This document shows positions 26,096-33,491 of a stretch of 64,000 bases of DNA, one piece after another. The stretch is taken from assembly GCA_965249745.1 (NCBI GenBank), contig OZ252252.1, positions 1,178,001 through 1,242,000 on the forward strand. Direction: 5' to 3'. Origin of the DNA: JANYHH01 sp965249745 (lineage in GTDB: Bacteria; Deinococcota; Deinococci; Deinococcales; JAAFIG01). Below the pieces are notes generated by a model, which did no database searches, had not been told where the DNA came from, and saw only the letters and a program-made list of their open reading frames with translations. The position numbers and the translations under genes were made by a program. Each line of letters starts with the position of its first letter. Positions within the stretch are counted from its first letter, which is position 1.

Positions 26096-27298
26096 ATGGA
26101 TAAGCGCTTGATGATGTCTCTCATTGCCGCAACTGGTCTCAGCGGAGCAGTTCTCGTGCAGGCAAACTCGAGCGCGCAGGGGGTCGCGGCGGATGCTCAG
26201 ACCCTGAAGGTTGTGGAGTCCGCCAATGCGTTTCTGGCTACGCTCACGGCTGCTCAAAAGACGGCGGCGAGTTTCGCGTTTACGGATTCGGCCCAGCGTG
26301 CGAACTGGACGAATTTCCCGCAGGGCGGCTCGAGCGTGATCCGGAAGGGCGTGCGCTGGGGCGAGATGACGGACACGCAGCGCACGGCGTTGATGAATCT
26401 GTTGGGAACGGTGCTGAGTGCGGATGGGCTGGCAATGGTCAAAGGAGAGATGACGGCCGACGACCTCATCCGGGCTACGGACACCGGCCCTGCGGCCGCA
26501 GGTGGCAATATGCAACCCCCGAGCACCAGCTCGGCGACCACGACGACCCCAGCAACCACGACGACTCCAGCGACCACTACACCTGCAACCACCACACCAG
26601 CGACAACGAATCAGCCCCCGGCAGGTGGTACTCGCCCAGCAGTGAGTTTTGGCAGCGATTACTACTTTGTTTCATTTCTCGGTACGCCGTCCGCCACAGC
26701 GCCGTGGATGCTGCAATTCGGCGGGCATCACTTGGCAATCAACGCGACCGTTGTCGGCGGGAACATCACGATTGCACCGAGTTTGACCGGCGGCGAACCG
26801 ATCAAGGTCAGCTTCAACAACAAGACCTACACGCTCGTCCCGAACGTGCCAGCGGAGATGACAGCCGCGTACGCGTTTCTCAGCAGCCTCGATGCGACGC
26901 AACGCGCCAAAGTGGTGCTCGGGGCGCAGAACATTGATCTTGTTTTAGGGCCTGGTCAGGATGGTAAGAAACTCCAGCCCGAGGGCTTGCCCGGCAACGC
27001 GCTGACGGCGGCACAAAAAACCCTTTTCGTGGCGCTGATCAAATCGCGCATGAATATTCTCAACAGCGATGATCTCGCCCCGAAAATTGCTGAGATTGAA
27101 AAGAACCTCGATACAACATACTTCGCTTGGTACGGCTCGACCGCCGCTGGGAGTGCCGCGTACTTCCGCATCACGGGCCCCACGGTGCTGATCGAGTTCG
27201 CGCCCCAAGCGAACGACGGCGATCCCGCGAACCACTTGCACAACATGTACCGCGACCCAACGAACGATTACGGCGTTGCCTGGGCAGCCATCAAATAA
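26096..27298 (+). CDS. Secreted DUF3500 protein, paralogue 3, with Thr/Pro linker
   Basis: 400 residues, closest to paralogue 1 (GGHHLAINATVVGGNITIAPSL). It is longer because of a low-complexity linker of about 40 residues made of repeated TTTTPA units (26520-26635), placed between the N-terminal helical part and the DUF3500 core. The conserved tail is YFRITGPTVLIEFAP with NHLHNMYRDPTNDYG. The signal peptide is MSLIAATGLSGAVLVQA. The start is taken at 26096 (GAGGT upstream). It is followed 29 bp later by the HupE-like gene. Confidence 0.84.
   Translation: MDKRLMMSLIAATGLSGAVLVQANSSAQGVAADAQTLKVVESANAFLATLTAAQKTAASFAFTDSAQRANWTNFPQGGSSVIRKGVRWGEMTDTQRTALMNLLGTVLSADGLAMVKGEMTADDLIRATDTGPAAAGGNMQPPSTSSATTTTPATTTTPATTTPATTTPATTNQPPAGGTRPAVSFGSDYYFVSFLGTPSATAPWMLQFGGHHLAINATVVGGNITIAPSLTGGEPIKVSFNNKTYTLVPNVPAEMTAAYAFLSSLDATQRAKVVLGAQNIDLVLGPGQDGKKLQPEGLPGNALTAAQKTLFVALIKSRMNILNSDDLAPKIAEIEKNLDTTYFAWYGSTAAGSAAYFRITGPTVLIEFAPQANDGDPANHLHNMYRDPTNDYGVAWAAIK
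26520..26635 (+). repeat. Thr-Pro-Ala coding minisatellite in DUF3500 paralogue 3
   Basis: Imperfect units of 12-18 bp encoding TTTTPA or TTTPA. They are absent from the other two paralogues and likely form an extended, possibly O-glycosylated, spacer. Confidence 0.8.
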
Positions 27299-27327
27299 TT
27301 CAAGGCAGCTCGAGGGAGGAGAGAGGC

Positions 27328-28620
27328 ATGAAACACTTCATCGCGTTCATCGTGAGTCTGGGACTGCTGCTGGCTGGATTTGCCGCCGCGCACCCGATGC
27401 TGAATTCTGTGGTGCTGCTGGATTTGCACGACCAAAATGTCACGGCGGAAGTGAAGATTCCGCTCTCTGAACTCGCGCTCGCCACGAAGCAGAAGCTCGA
27501 GGGGAACGAACTCCTCCCCGCACGCGAAGCTGAACTCGAGGCGTATCTGAAGTCTCACATCCGCGTGACCTCGAGCGGTGGTCAGCCTTGGACAATTACA
27601 GTGGACGGTCTCCAAGAAGGTGAGCCACAAACCACCGCTGCGGCGGGCGCTGCGTACAACGAACTGCTGGCAACGCTGAGCTTGACGCCGCCCGCTGGCG
27701 TTGATCCTCGAGCCTTCACGCTTCAGTACGATGCCGTGCTGCGCGAGGTGCGCGATCACGTCGCGCTGGTGAGCGTGCGTCAGGATTGGCAGGCTGGGAT
27801 CACCACAGAACTCGAGCCGACCACGATTGGAGCGATTCGAGTTGACCCTGCAAGCAATACCATCGCGCCGCTCGAGGTCAATCGGGGCGGTGGTAGCCTG
27901 TGGCGCGGGTTTGTCGGCATGTTCCGCGTGGGCTTGCTGCACATCGCCGAAGGAACCGATCACCTTCTGTTCCTGTTGACCCTATTGCTGCCCGCCGTGG
28001 TGCTGATCAAAAATCGGCGTTGGGACGGTGCGGCGAGCGTGCGCGCATCGCTACTCGGTATTCTGAAGATCGTTTCCGCTTTCACCGTGGGACATTCCTT
28101 GACGCTGATTTTGGGTGCGGTGTTGCGCCTCGATATTCCTTCGCAGCCCATTGAGGCGCTGATCGCGGTGAGCATCCTCGTGAGCGCCGTTCACGCGCTC
28201 CGCCCAATTTTCCCAGGGCGCGAGGTTTGGGTCGCAGGCGGTTTCGGGTTGGTTCACGGCATGGCGTTCTCGTTCACGCTGGCAGCGTTGCAACTCAGCA
28301 CCTCGCAGATGGCACTGAGCTTACTGGGCTTCAACCTCGGCATTGAGGCGATGCAACTGGTCGTGATCGCGCTGACGATCCCATGGTTGATGCTCTTGGT
28401 TCGCACGCCCGTTTACCCAACAGTGCGAACGGTTGGCGCACTGATCGCGGGGGTCGCCGCAGTCGGTTGGCTGCTCGAGCGGCTGGGCCTTCCGAACGCC
28501 CTTGGTGACGTGGCGAACGCGCTCAGTCCTTACGGGGTATGGGCGATAGTCGGGCTGGCGGTGCTGGCTCTCGGTGCGACGCTTGGGCAGCACTTACGTC
28601 CAAGCGTCGCGAGGCTCTGA
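27328..28620 (+). CDS. HupE/UreJ-family membrane protein with extracytoplasmic N-terminal domain
   Basis: 430 residues. A signal peptide with mature start HPMLNSVVLLDL leads to a beta-rich outside domain (about 20-190), then a polytopic region with the HupE/UreJ hallmark GLLHIAEGTDHLLFLLTLL, a second FTVGHSLTLIL and GFGLVHGMAFSF. The His/Asp-containing helices are the proposed metal path in HupE nickel permeases. The best-studied relatives take up nickel for hydrogenase or urease, but neither enzyme is in the window, so the metal is unknown. Strong SD (GGGAGGAGAG). Its stop TGA directly abuts the ATG of the next gene, so the two are coupled. Confidence 0.85.
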   Translation: MKHFIAFIVSLGLLLAGFAAAHPMLNSVVLLDLHDQNVTAEVKIPLSELALATKQKLEGNELLPAREAELEAYLKSHIRVTSSGGQPWTITVDGLQEGEPQTTAAAGAAYNELLATLSLTPPAGVDPRAFTLQYDAVLREVRDHVALVSVRQDWQAGITTELEPTTIGAIRVDPASNTIAPLEVNRGGGSLWRGFVGMFRVGLLHIAEGTDHLLFLLTLLLPAVVLIKNRRWDGAASVRASLLGILKIVSAFTVGHSLTLILGAVLRLDIPSQPIEALIAVSILVSAVHALRPIFPGREVWVAGGFGLVHGMAFSFTLAALQLSTSQMALSLLGFNLGIEAMQLVVIALTIPWLMLLVRTPVYPTVRTVGALIAGVAAVGWLLERLGLPNALGDVANALSPYGVWAIVGLAVLALGATLGQHLRPSVARL

Positions 28621-29289
28621 ATGCGCTACGTTCTATCGCTGCTGGTTTTCCTGCTCACGCTCTCAGGGGTCGCAGCGGCGCACCCACTTGATGAACTCGT
28701 GCAAGCCGCGTACCTGCAACTCACGCCCGAGGGTGTGGAACTCGAGCTTGATTTGACGCCTGGTGAGTTGGTCGCCGGGGCAATGCTGAAACGCATGGAT
28801 TTGAACGGCGACGGCGCACTGGAACAGCGCGAAGCAGAAGCGTACGCTGCCGTGGTGCTAGGCAATCTGAGCTTGAAGTTGGATGGGCAAAGCGTGCCGC
28901 TCGAGTTGACGAAGGTTTCCATGCCGCAAACTGGCGTGCTGCTGAACGGCGGTGGCACGCTGCAATTGATTGCCAACGCGAAGCTGCCCGCGCAACCTGG
29001 CGCGCACACCCTCGAGTTCAGCAACGCGAACGCGCCGGTGAAAAGCGGGTACTTGAGCAATGCCTTCGTGCAATCCGCACGTTTGCAGATGGACCGCCAA
29101 ACACGCAGTGACGATCAGAGCCAGTATCAGCTCGAGTACACGCTCGATGGGGTAAGTGGGGTGAGTACGGCCCTAGGGGTCGTCGGGATACTGGTGGCGG
29201 CCTCGGGCATCGCGCTTTTCGTGCTGTGGCGATGGCGTTCGAGTCGGTATCGGGAGAGCGGTAGGATCAAGGGTTCAGTTTCTAGTTAA
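28621..29289 (+). CDS. Exported membrane-anchored protein with one EF-hand loop, paralogue 2
   Basis: 222 residues, the same build as the 24011 protein: signal peptide, mature HPLDELVQAAYLQL, EF-hand loop DLNGDGALEQRE, beta-rich domain ending SDDQSQYQLEYTL, C-terminal membrane helix (ALGVVGILVAASGIALFVL) and basic tail. The ATG follows the HupE stop with no gap. The tight coupling suggests it is a subunit or accessory of the HupE-like protein. A degenerate MITE-like element starts 3 bp after the stop. Confidence 0.78.
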   Translation: MRYVLSLLVFLLTLSGVAAAHPLDELVQAAYLQLTPEGVELELDLTPGELVAGAMLKRMDLNGDGALEQREAEAYAAVVLGNLSLKLDGQSVPLELTKVSMPQTGVLLNGGGTLQLIANAKLPAQPGAHTLEFSNANAPVKSGYLSNAFVQSARLQMDRQTRSDDQSQYQLEYTLDGVSGVSTALGVVGILVAASGIALFVLWRWRSSRYRESGRIKGSVSS

Positions 29290-29292
29290 AAC

Positions 29293-29401
29293 CGCTGAGT
29301 TCGGTAGCGTCAGGTTAACGCCCCAGGGCAGTAGAGCGTGGCTATGAGGCAATCATGCCTGGGCCGAATCGTGCCTGAGCCAAATCGGGCTGGTATCAAT
29401 A
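29293..29401 (-). repeat. MITE-like inverted-repeat element, copy 5 (degenerate)
   Basis: Begins CGCTGAGTTCGGTAGCGTCAG and ends GGTATCAATAA. It is longer (109 bp) because of an internal insertion or duplication around GGCCGAATCGTGCC. It is the most diverged copy. Confidence 0.65.
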
Positions 29402-29680
29402 AACGGTTTAGGCATTGGAATGGCTTGAATTGTTGCGGGTTCATTCCTTGAGTCCTACCTCGTTCGTTTCGCAGTGGGTCCAGGTGCCATGCGTGAGCGG
29501 TGAGACACTCCAATAAGTTACTTCAAGAATCGGCGTCTCACCTGTGGCACTCGTGTTCCCATCCACCGTCCTGATCCGCCGAACACCCCGCTCGAGGTGA
29601 ATCGGACAGAATTGCAGGCTTCTCTCCTTCAAGCATTGCGTTCTGCGACCTCAACTTGCAGAATGCCGTGGATTCCCGTG
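29402..29680. other. Intergenic region upstream of folC
   Basis: 279 bp. A minus-strand frame (29441-29632) has protein-like composition but resembles nothing I know and has no start signals. The folC promoter must be here. Confidence 0.4.
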
Positions 29681-30964
29681 ATGCCCCTTTCCTACCCGGC
29701 CGCGCTCGAGTGGCTGTTCAATCGCACGCGAGCCGGTGATGCGCGTTCCAGCGAGCGTTCCCGTGAATTGCTGGTGCAACTCGGGCGGCCCGATCTGGCC
29801 TTCCCGGCGGTTCACGTCCTGGGGACGAATGGGAAGGGCAGCGTCTGCGCCATGCTCGCGGCCGGACTCGAGGCGGCCAGTCTCGAGGTAGCCCAACTCG
29901 AGACGGCAGAACTCGAGACAGATCAGCTCGAGGCAGTGGGGGCGAAAGTCGGGCGGTTCGTCTCGCCGCACCTGTTGGAGTTCCGTGAACGCATCAGTGT
30001 CAACGGAGTCGAAATTCCGCAAGAATCAGTCCTCGAGTTTCTGAAGTGGGCAATCGAACACGCCCAGCACGCCGCCTTTTTCGATTTGAGCTTCGTCATG
30101 GCAATGCAGCACTTTCAGCGCCAGGGTGTGGGAATGGCTGTCGTGGAGGCGGGCGTCGGCGGCACGGGCGATGCCTCGAGCGCGTTAGAGCGGGTAAAAC
30201 TGACGGTGTTGACGAACGTGGACCTGGATCACGAGGCGGTCATCGGTGTCGGACCCGAGGACAGCGTGTTGAAGAACATCGCCTTGGAGAAAGCTGGAGC
30301 GATTCGGGCGGGTGTGCCCGTCGTGACCGCCGCCAAAGGGGACGCGCTCGAGGTCGTGCGCCGCGTAGCCAGCGAGCGCAATGCGCCACTCTACGAACTC
30401 AATGCAGACGATCTCGAGACTACCGACCCCTTGTTCCACCTGCCGCACCCGCCGAGGTTGCGCGGCCCGCATCAGTTGGAGAACGCGCGGCTGGCGGTCG
30501 CGGCCTTGCGCCTGTTGGGACACGGTGAGTCAGTCGTTGAGGCAGCCCTGAACGTGCGCTGGGCCGGACGACTCGAGGTCTTCCGGCGCGAACCGCAACA
30601 GGTTTTGTTGGATGGGGCGCACAATCCCGCCGGGGCGTGCGCGCTGGCGCAGAGTTTGCAGGAACTCGGTTTTGAGCGGGAAAGCCTGAGTCTGGTCTTC
30701 GGCGCGATGGGTCGCAAGAACGTCGTCGGGCTGCTCGAGCCACTGTTACCGTTCGCCCGGCACGTGCATTTCGTTTCCCCCGGTGCGCTCGGGGCTGATC
30801 CAGAAGAGTTGCGGGCGCGGTTCGGCGGTACGGCCCACAGGTCGCTTCAGTTCGCTTTGAACGCGGCGCTCGAGGAATCCCAGGGCGTGCTGGTCGCGGG
30901 ATCGCTGTACTTGGTCGGCGCGGCGCGGGCGGCGTTGTTGAAGCTTGGCTTCACGGCGCAATGA
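29681..30964 (+). CDS. folC: Bifunctional folylpolyglutamate/dihydrofolate synthase with a 5-residue repeat insertion
   Basis: About 427 residues of the Mur-ligase fold. It has the ATP loop GTNGKGSVCAML, the SPHLLEFRERI motif, LTNVDLDHEAVIG, LEKAGAIR and the C-terminal LDGAHNPAGA and LVFGAMGRKN. It adds glutamate to dihydropteroate and folates. Between the P-loop helix and SPHL there is an extra stretch (about residues 63-87) made of five units beginning LE (LEAAS, LEVAQ, LETAE, LETDQ, LEAVG), encoded by a 15-bp tandem repeat whose core is CTCGAG. The family normally has only a short turn there. The start at 29681 (MPLSYPAALEWL) fits the family; an ATG at 29663 is possible. Confidence 0.9.
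   Translation: MPLSYPAALEWLFNRTRAGDARSSERSRELLVQLGRPDLAFPAVHVLGTNGKGSVCAMLAAGLEAASLEVAQLETAELETDQLEAVGAKVGRFVSPHLLEFRERISVNGVEIPQESVLEFLKWAIEHAQHAAFFDLSFVMAMQHFQRQGVGMAVVEAGVGGTGDASSALERVKLTVLTNVDLDHEAVIGVGPEDSVLKNIALEKAGAIRAGVPVVTAAKGDALEVVRRVASERNAPLYELNADDLETTDPLFHLPHPPRLRGPHQLENARLAVAALRLLGHGESVVEAALNVRWAGRLEVFRREPQQVLLDGAHNPAGACALAQSLQELGFERESLSLVFGAMGRKNVVGLLEPLLPFARHVHFVSPGALGADPEELRARFGGTAHRSLQFALNAALEESQGVLVAGSLYLVGAARAALLKLGFTAQ
29867..29941 (+). repeat. 15-bp tandem repeat with CTCGAG core in folC
   Basis: Five CTCGAG sites at 29867, 29882, 29897, 29912 and 29927, exactly 15 bp apart. The nine bases between them vary. The reading frame is preserved. Confidence 0.95.
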
Positions 30965-30968
30965 GAAC

Positions 30969-30995
30969 GGGGCGAGGGTTGATAGCCCTCGCCCC
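30969..30995 (+). terminator. Hairpin between convergent folC and rhodopsin-operon genes
   Basis: Perfect 10-bp stem GGGGCGAGGG / CCCTCGCCCC with a 7-nt loop, 5 nt after the folC stop. It lacks a T-run on the plus strand. It likely ends both converging transcripts. Confidence 0.65.
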
Positions 30996-31013
30996 ACTGA
31001 ATCTCGCGTTCCT

Positions 31014-31238
31014 TCAATCGCGGCGTTGCACCGCGACCGCGTTCCAGCTCGAGGTCGCCAGAATGTACAAATACCCGATGATGAGGCAACTCAGTCCGAA
31101 GTAGACGACGCGCAGCGGCAAGTGCCGTCCCACGTCCAGACGAGAACCGAAGAACCAGTCCAGGGCCATGACGGCGATCACCAAAAGCATCAAGCTCCAG
31201 CCTGCGCCCTCACGGTTTTGCATCACCCAGGTTCGCAT
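31014..31238 (-). CDS. Small two-helix membrane protein coupled to the rhodopsin
   Basis: 74 residues, starting MRTWVMQNREGAGW, with two predicted membrane helices (about 15-30, LMLLVIAVMALDWFF, and 44-62, VVYFGLSCLIIGYLYILA) joined by a basic loop. The ATG (31238) comes 1 nt after the rhodopsin stop (TGAGATG), so translation is almost certainly coupled. I recognise no family. Context suggests a subunit, assembly factor or partner of the rhodopsin. The longer frame to 31304 would overlap the rhodopsin and is not needed. Confidence 0.72.
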   Translation of the reverse strand: MRTWVMQNREGAGWSLMLLVIAVMALDWFFGSRLDVGRHLPLRVVYFGLSCLIIGYLYILATSSWNAVAVQRRD

Positions 31239-31239
31239 C

Positions 31240-32097
31240 TCAGTCCGCCGCCACGGCGTTGACCGGCACGACGCCACGCTCACTGGCTGTCTTCTCCAAA
31301 GCAATGAAGTAAATCAGTACACCGAAGCCCGCCTTGGCGATGATGTCCGCCAGGGAGTACCCGACCTGCAAGCCGACCAGGCCCGAGGTGCTGACGCCGC
31401 CGAACAGCACGGGAACCAGATACGAAATCGGGTAAAAGCCCCAGGAGAACAGCAAGAGCAGCCGCAAGTTCCGCATCAGCACCTTGACCCGCTCTGATTG
31501 CGTCGAGAGGGCAGTCCCAAGTTCCACCCAGAGCGTATACACGATGTAAATAAATGGGATCGTGCTGATCGTGCCCCAAACCAGGCGCGCGGTGGTATCA
31601 CTCGAGACTTCGCCGGGGTAACCGGTGGCGATCATCACGAAAGCGGCCAAGGCCAGCCGTCCGATCATGCCCCCGGCGATCTGACGCGCCAGCGCCAGCA
31701 CGGCCACGGCTTCCACTAGGAGCAGTGGCACGGTCAGAATCCAGTCGGCGTAGCGATACGCGTCGTTGAACGGCACGCCGGTCGCGGCGTACACGCCGTC
31801 CTTCAGCGCGAAGGCTTCGGTCCAGCTATTGAAGATGCGAAAGTAGTGGTAGCAGGCGACCGCCACGACAATCGCTGAAACCAGCAGCGCCGGACGGTAC
31901 TTCTCGCCGACGTTAGGTCTGGCCAGCACGAAAAACGCGAACGAGGCTCCCATGCAGGCAATCGCAATCGAGAACAACTGGTAGACCAGACCGTATTGCT
32001 CCATCGTCAACGTGGTTCCCGAAGACACGGAGGACTGCGCTAGGACGCTCGAGCCGAACAGAGCTATGAGCGCTGCCATTAAAACCTTGAACTTCAT
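31240..32097 (-). CDS. Xanthorhodopsin-like light-driven proton pump
   Basis: 285 residues: signal peptide (MKFKVLMAALIALFGSSVLAQ) and seven helices. Helix C reads YRYADWILTVPLLLVEA, giving the D118-T122-E129 triad of outward proton pumps (acceptor Asp, donor Glu). L126 sits at the tuning position and predicts green absorption. His84 (YHYF) can pair with the acceptor Asp as in proteorhodopsin. Helix G has the retinal Schiff-base lysine K255 (SLADIIAKAGFGV). Helix E reads LVWGTISTIPF: Gly175 stands where bacteriorhodopsin has Trp138, the small-residue fenestration that lets xanthorhodopsin and Gloeobacter rhodopsin bind a carotenoid antenna. Strong SD AGGGGG lies 5 nt before the ATG. No retinal-synthesis gene is in the window. 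Confidence 0.93.
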   Translation of the reverse strand: MKFKVLMAALIALFGSSVLAQSSVSSGTTLTMEQYGLVYQLFSIAIACMGASFAFFVLARPNVGEKYRPALLVSAIVVAVACYHYFRIFNSWTEAFALKDGVYAATGVPFNDAYRYADWILTVPLLLVEAVAVLALARQIAGGMIGRLALAAFVMIATGYPGEVSSDTTARLVWGTISTIPFIYIVYTLWVELGTALSTQSERVKVLMRNLRLLLLFSWGFYPISYLVPVLFGGVSTSGLVGLQVGYSLADIIAKAGFGVLIYFIALEKTASERGVVPVNAVAAD

Positions 32098-32157
32098 ACG
32101 AACCCCCTGATTGCTCGAGCCTGAATAGGCCAACGAGTAACGGTCGTGGGTCACACG

Positions 32158-32188
32158 ATGATAGTTGAATGCGTTGACCCTCTGACAA
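32158..32188 (-). promoter_or_regulatory. Candidate promoter of the rhodopsin operon
   Basis: On the minus strand TTGTCA (32188-32183) and TATCAT (32163-32158) are 19 bp apart, 60 nt upstream of the rhodopsin ATG. The spacing is on the long side. Confidence 0.4.
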
Positions 32189-32361
32189 CTTGAAACTACT
32201 GCGTTGCCAGAATCGGGTGTGAATCGGCTGCCACGCTTGTATTGATGCCCCAACTCACATGAGTTTTGAGTTTGGAGAACAATTCCCTGTGCCGAGAACT
32301 TCGATTAAGACCTACTGCACGGGTTTTGCGCTGGATTTTGGGTCGCTAACGCTTTCGCCAT

Positions 32362-33282
32362 TCAGCGTCTCTTCGAGACAGAAATCGGTACCCCTCGAAA
32401 GCAGCCCAGCGTGTACGGGAATTCGTAGGTCGCCACGTAGTGGTACATCACAGTCAACTTGCCACTCCAGAGCACTGGACTCGAGCGTCCGTGACACTCG
32501 TCCAGGTCAGCGTTGGTGAGGAGCTTCCCGGTCTCGTCGCGTGGCCCGTAAATGCCAAACCCGTCCAGCGCGTACCCAATCAGTTTAGAAGGCGTATTTG
32601 CCGCCCCCTCGAGACAGCTTGTCAGTGAGTGATAGTGGTACGCACCGCTCGGGTCGGGGTGACCCTGGCAGGCGTCCTGGACCTCGTGCGCCACGGCGTC
32701 GCGGCCACCAGCATCCAGAGCATCGTAGATCACCGAACCTGTCAGCAGCACGCCGATGGCTCCACCGCCCAGGCACGAGGGCCGGGCGGCAACCGTCGGA
32801 TTCGCGGGCAACGCCCAGTCCAGAGTTTGCGCTCGGATGCGGTTCGGGTTGCGGTCGTACTGGTAGGCGTCGTCGCTCGAAGCGACGGGAAAAGTGCCGG
32901 TCGCGTGACCGGGTAAGCCGTTGCCGGTGATGCGCGAAACAGAACTCGGGGCGGCGGAATTCGCCTGAGTGACCGCGAAGCGATGGTCTTTCCAGAGAAC
33001 GCCCCCGTCCACGACCGCCTTGGCAGTCACGTCGAAGCTTCCGTCTGACTTGATCCACGGTCCATCCCTAAAAGCACCGCCCGCACCCCCCGGCACTGCC
33101 CCCGGTCCATCCCGGCAGCCGTACACGTACCCGACTCGAGCGGCATCGCTGACCTTGCCGTCCCCGATTGGGAGGGCGCGCAGGTTCAGTGGATCACCAA
33201 GCCCGGCACTCAGGACCAGACCGATGCAGATCGCATCCAGGGTCAACAACGCAGTCATGATCGTGGTGCGGTATTGGAACAT
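32362..33282 (-). CDS. YHYH-domain secreted protein
   Basis: 306 residues with an N-terminal hydrophobic signal or anchor (ALLTLDAICIGLVLSAG). The C-terminal half has the YHYH family signature: GAYHYHSLTSCLE, then LIGYALDGFGIYGPRDE and DLDECHGRSS, ending with MYHYVATYEFPYTLGCFRG. The conserved His and Cys suggest a metal- or disulfide-stabilised extracellular domain; no activity is established for the family. The start at 33282 has TAGGCT (33295-33290) 7 nt upstream, again leaderless. Confidence 0.83.
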   Translation of the reverse strand: MFQYRTTIMTALLTLDAICIGLVLSAGLGDPLNLRALPIGDGKVSDAARVGYVYGCRDGPGAVPGGAGGAFRDGPWIKSDGSFDVTAKAVVDGGVLWKDHRFAVTQANSAAPSSVSRITGNGLPGHATGTFPVASSDDAYQYDRNPNRIRAQTLDWALPANPTVAARPSCLGGGAIGVLLTGSVIYDALDAGGRDAVAHEVQDACQGHPDPSGAYHYHSLTSCLEGAANTPSKLIGYALDGFGIYGPRDETGKLLTNADLDECHGRSSPVLWSGKLTVMYHYVATYEFPYTLGCFRGVPISVSKRR

Positions 33283-33491
33283 TCGGCCCAGCCTAGCCGG
33301 GTTTCTAAAGATTGGGTGAAGGCGACCTATCGCCAGCGTGGGCACGGCTCTGCCAGTGACTCCAACGGCGATATCGTGTTGCTGAAGAGATTGGCACCAG
33401 TAGAAACTCGAGCGTGGTGAAACCAGCCTATTCCGCCACGACTTGACCCCAGGGTGACATTCCAGACCGCTCCGACCCCGTAGCATGAACT

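Noticed and set aside
29441..29632. Minus-strand 63-codon frame upstream of folC
   Set aside because: Reads like protein but lacks start signals and any recognisable similarity; left as intergenic.
32361..32620. Plus-strand frames between the rhodopsin and YHYH genes
   Set aside because: Short, without promoter or SD signals, and antisense to the YHYH gene.
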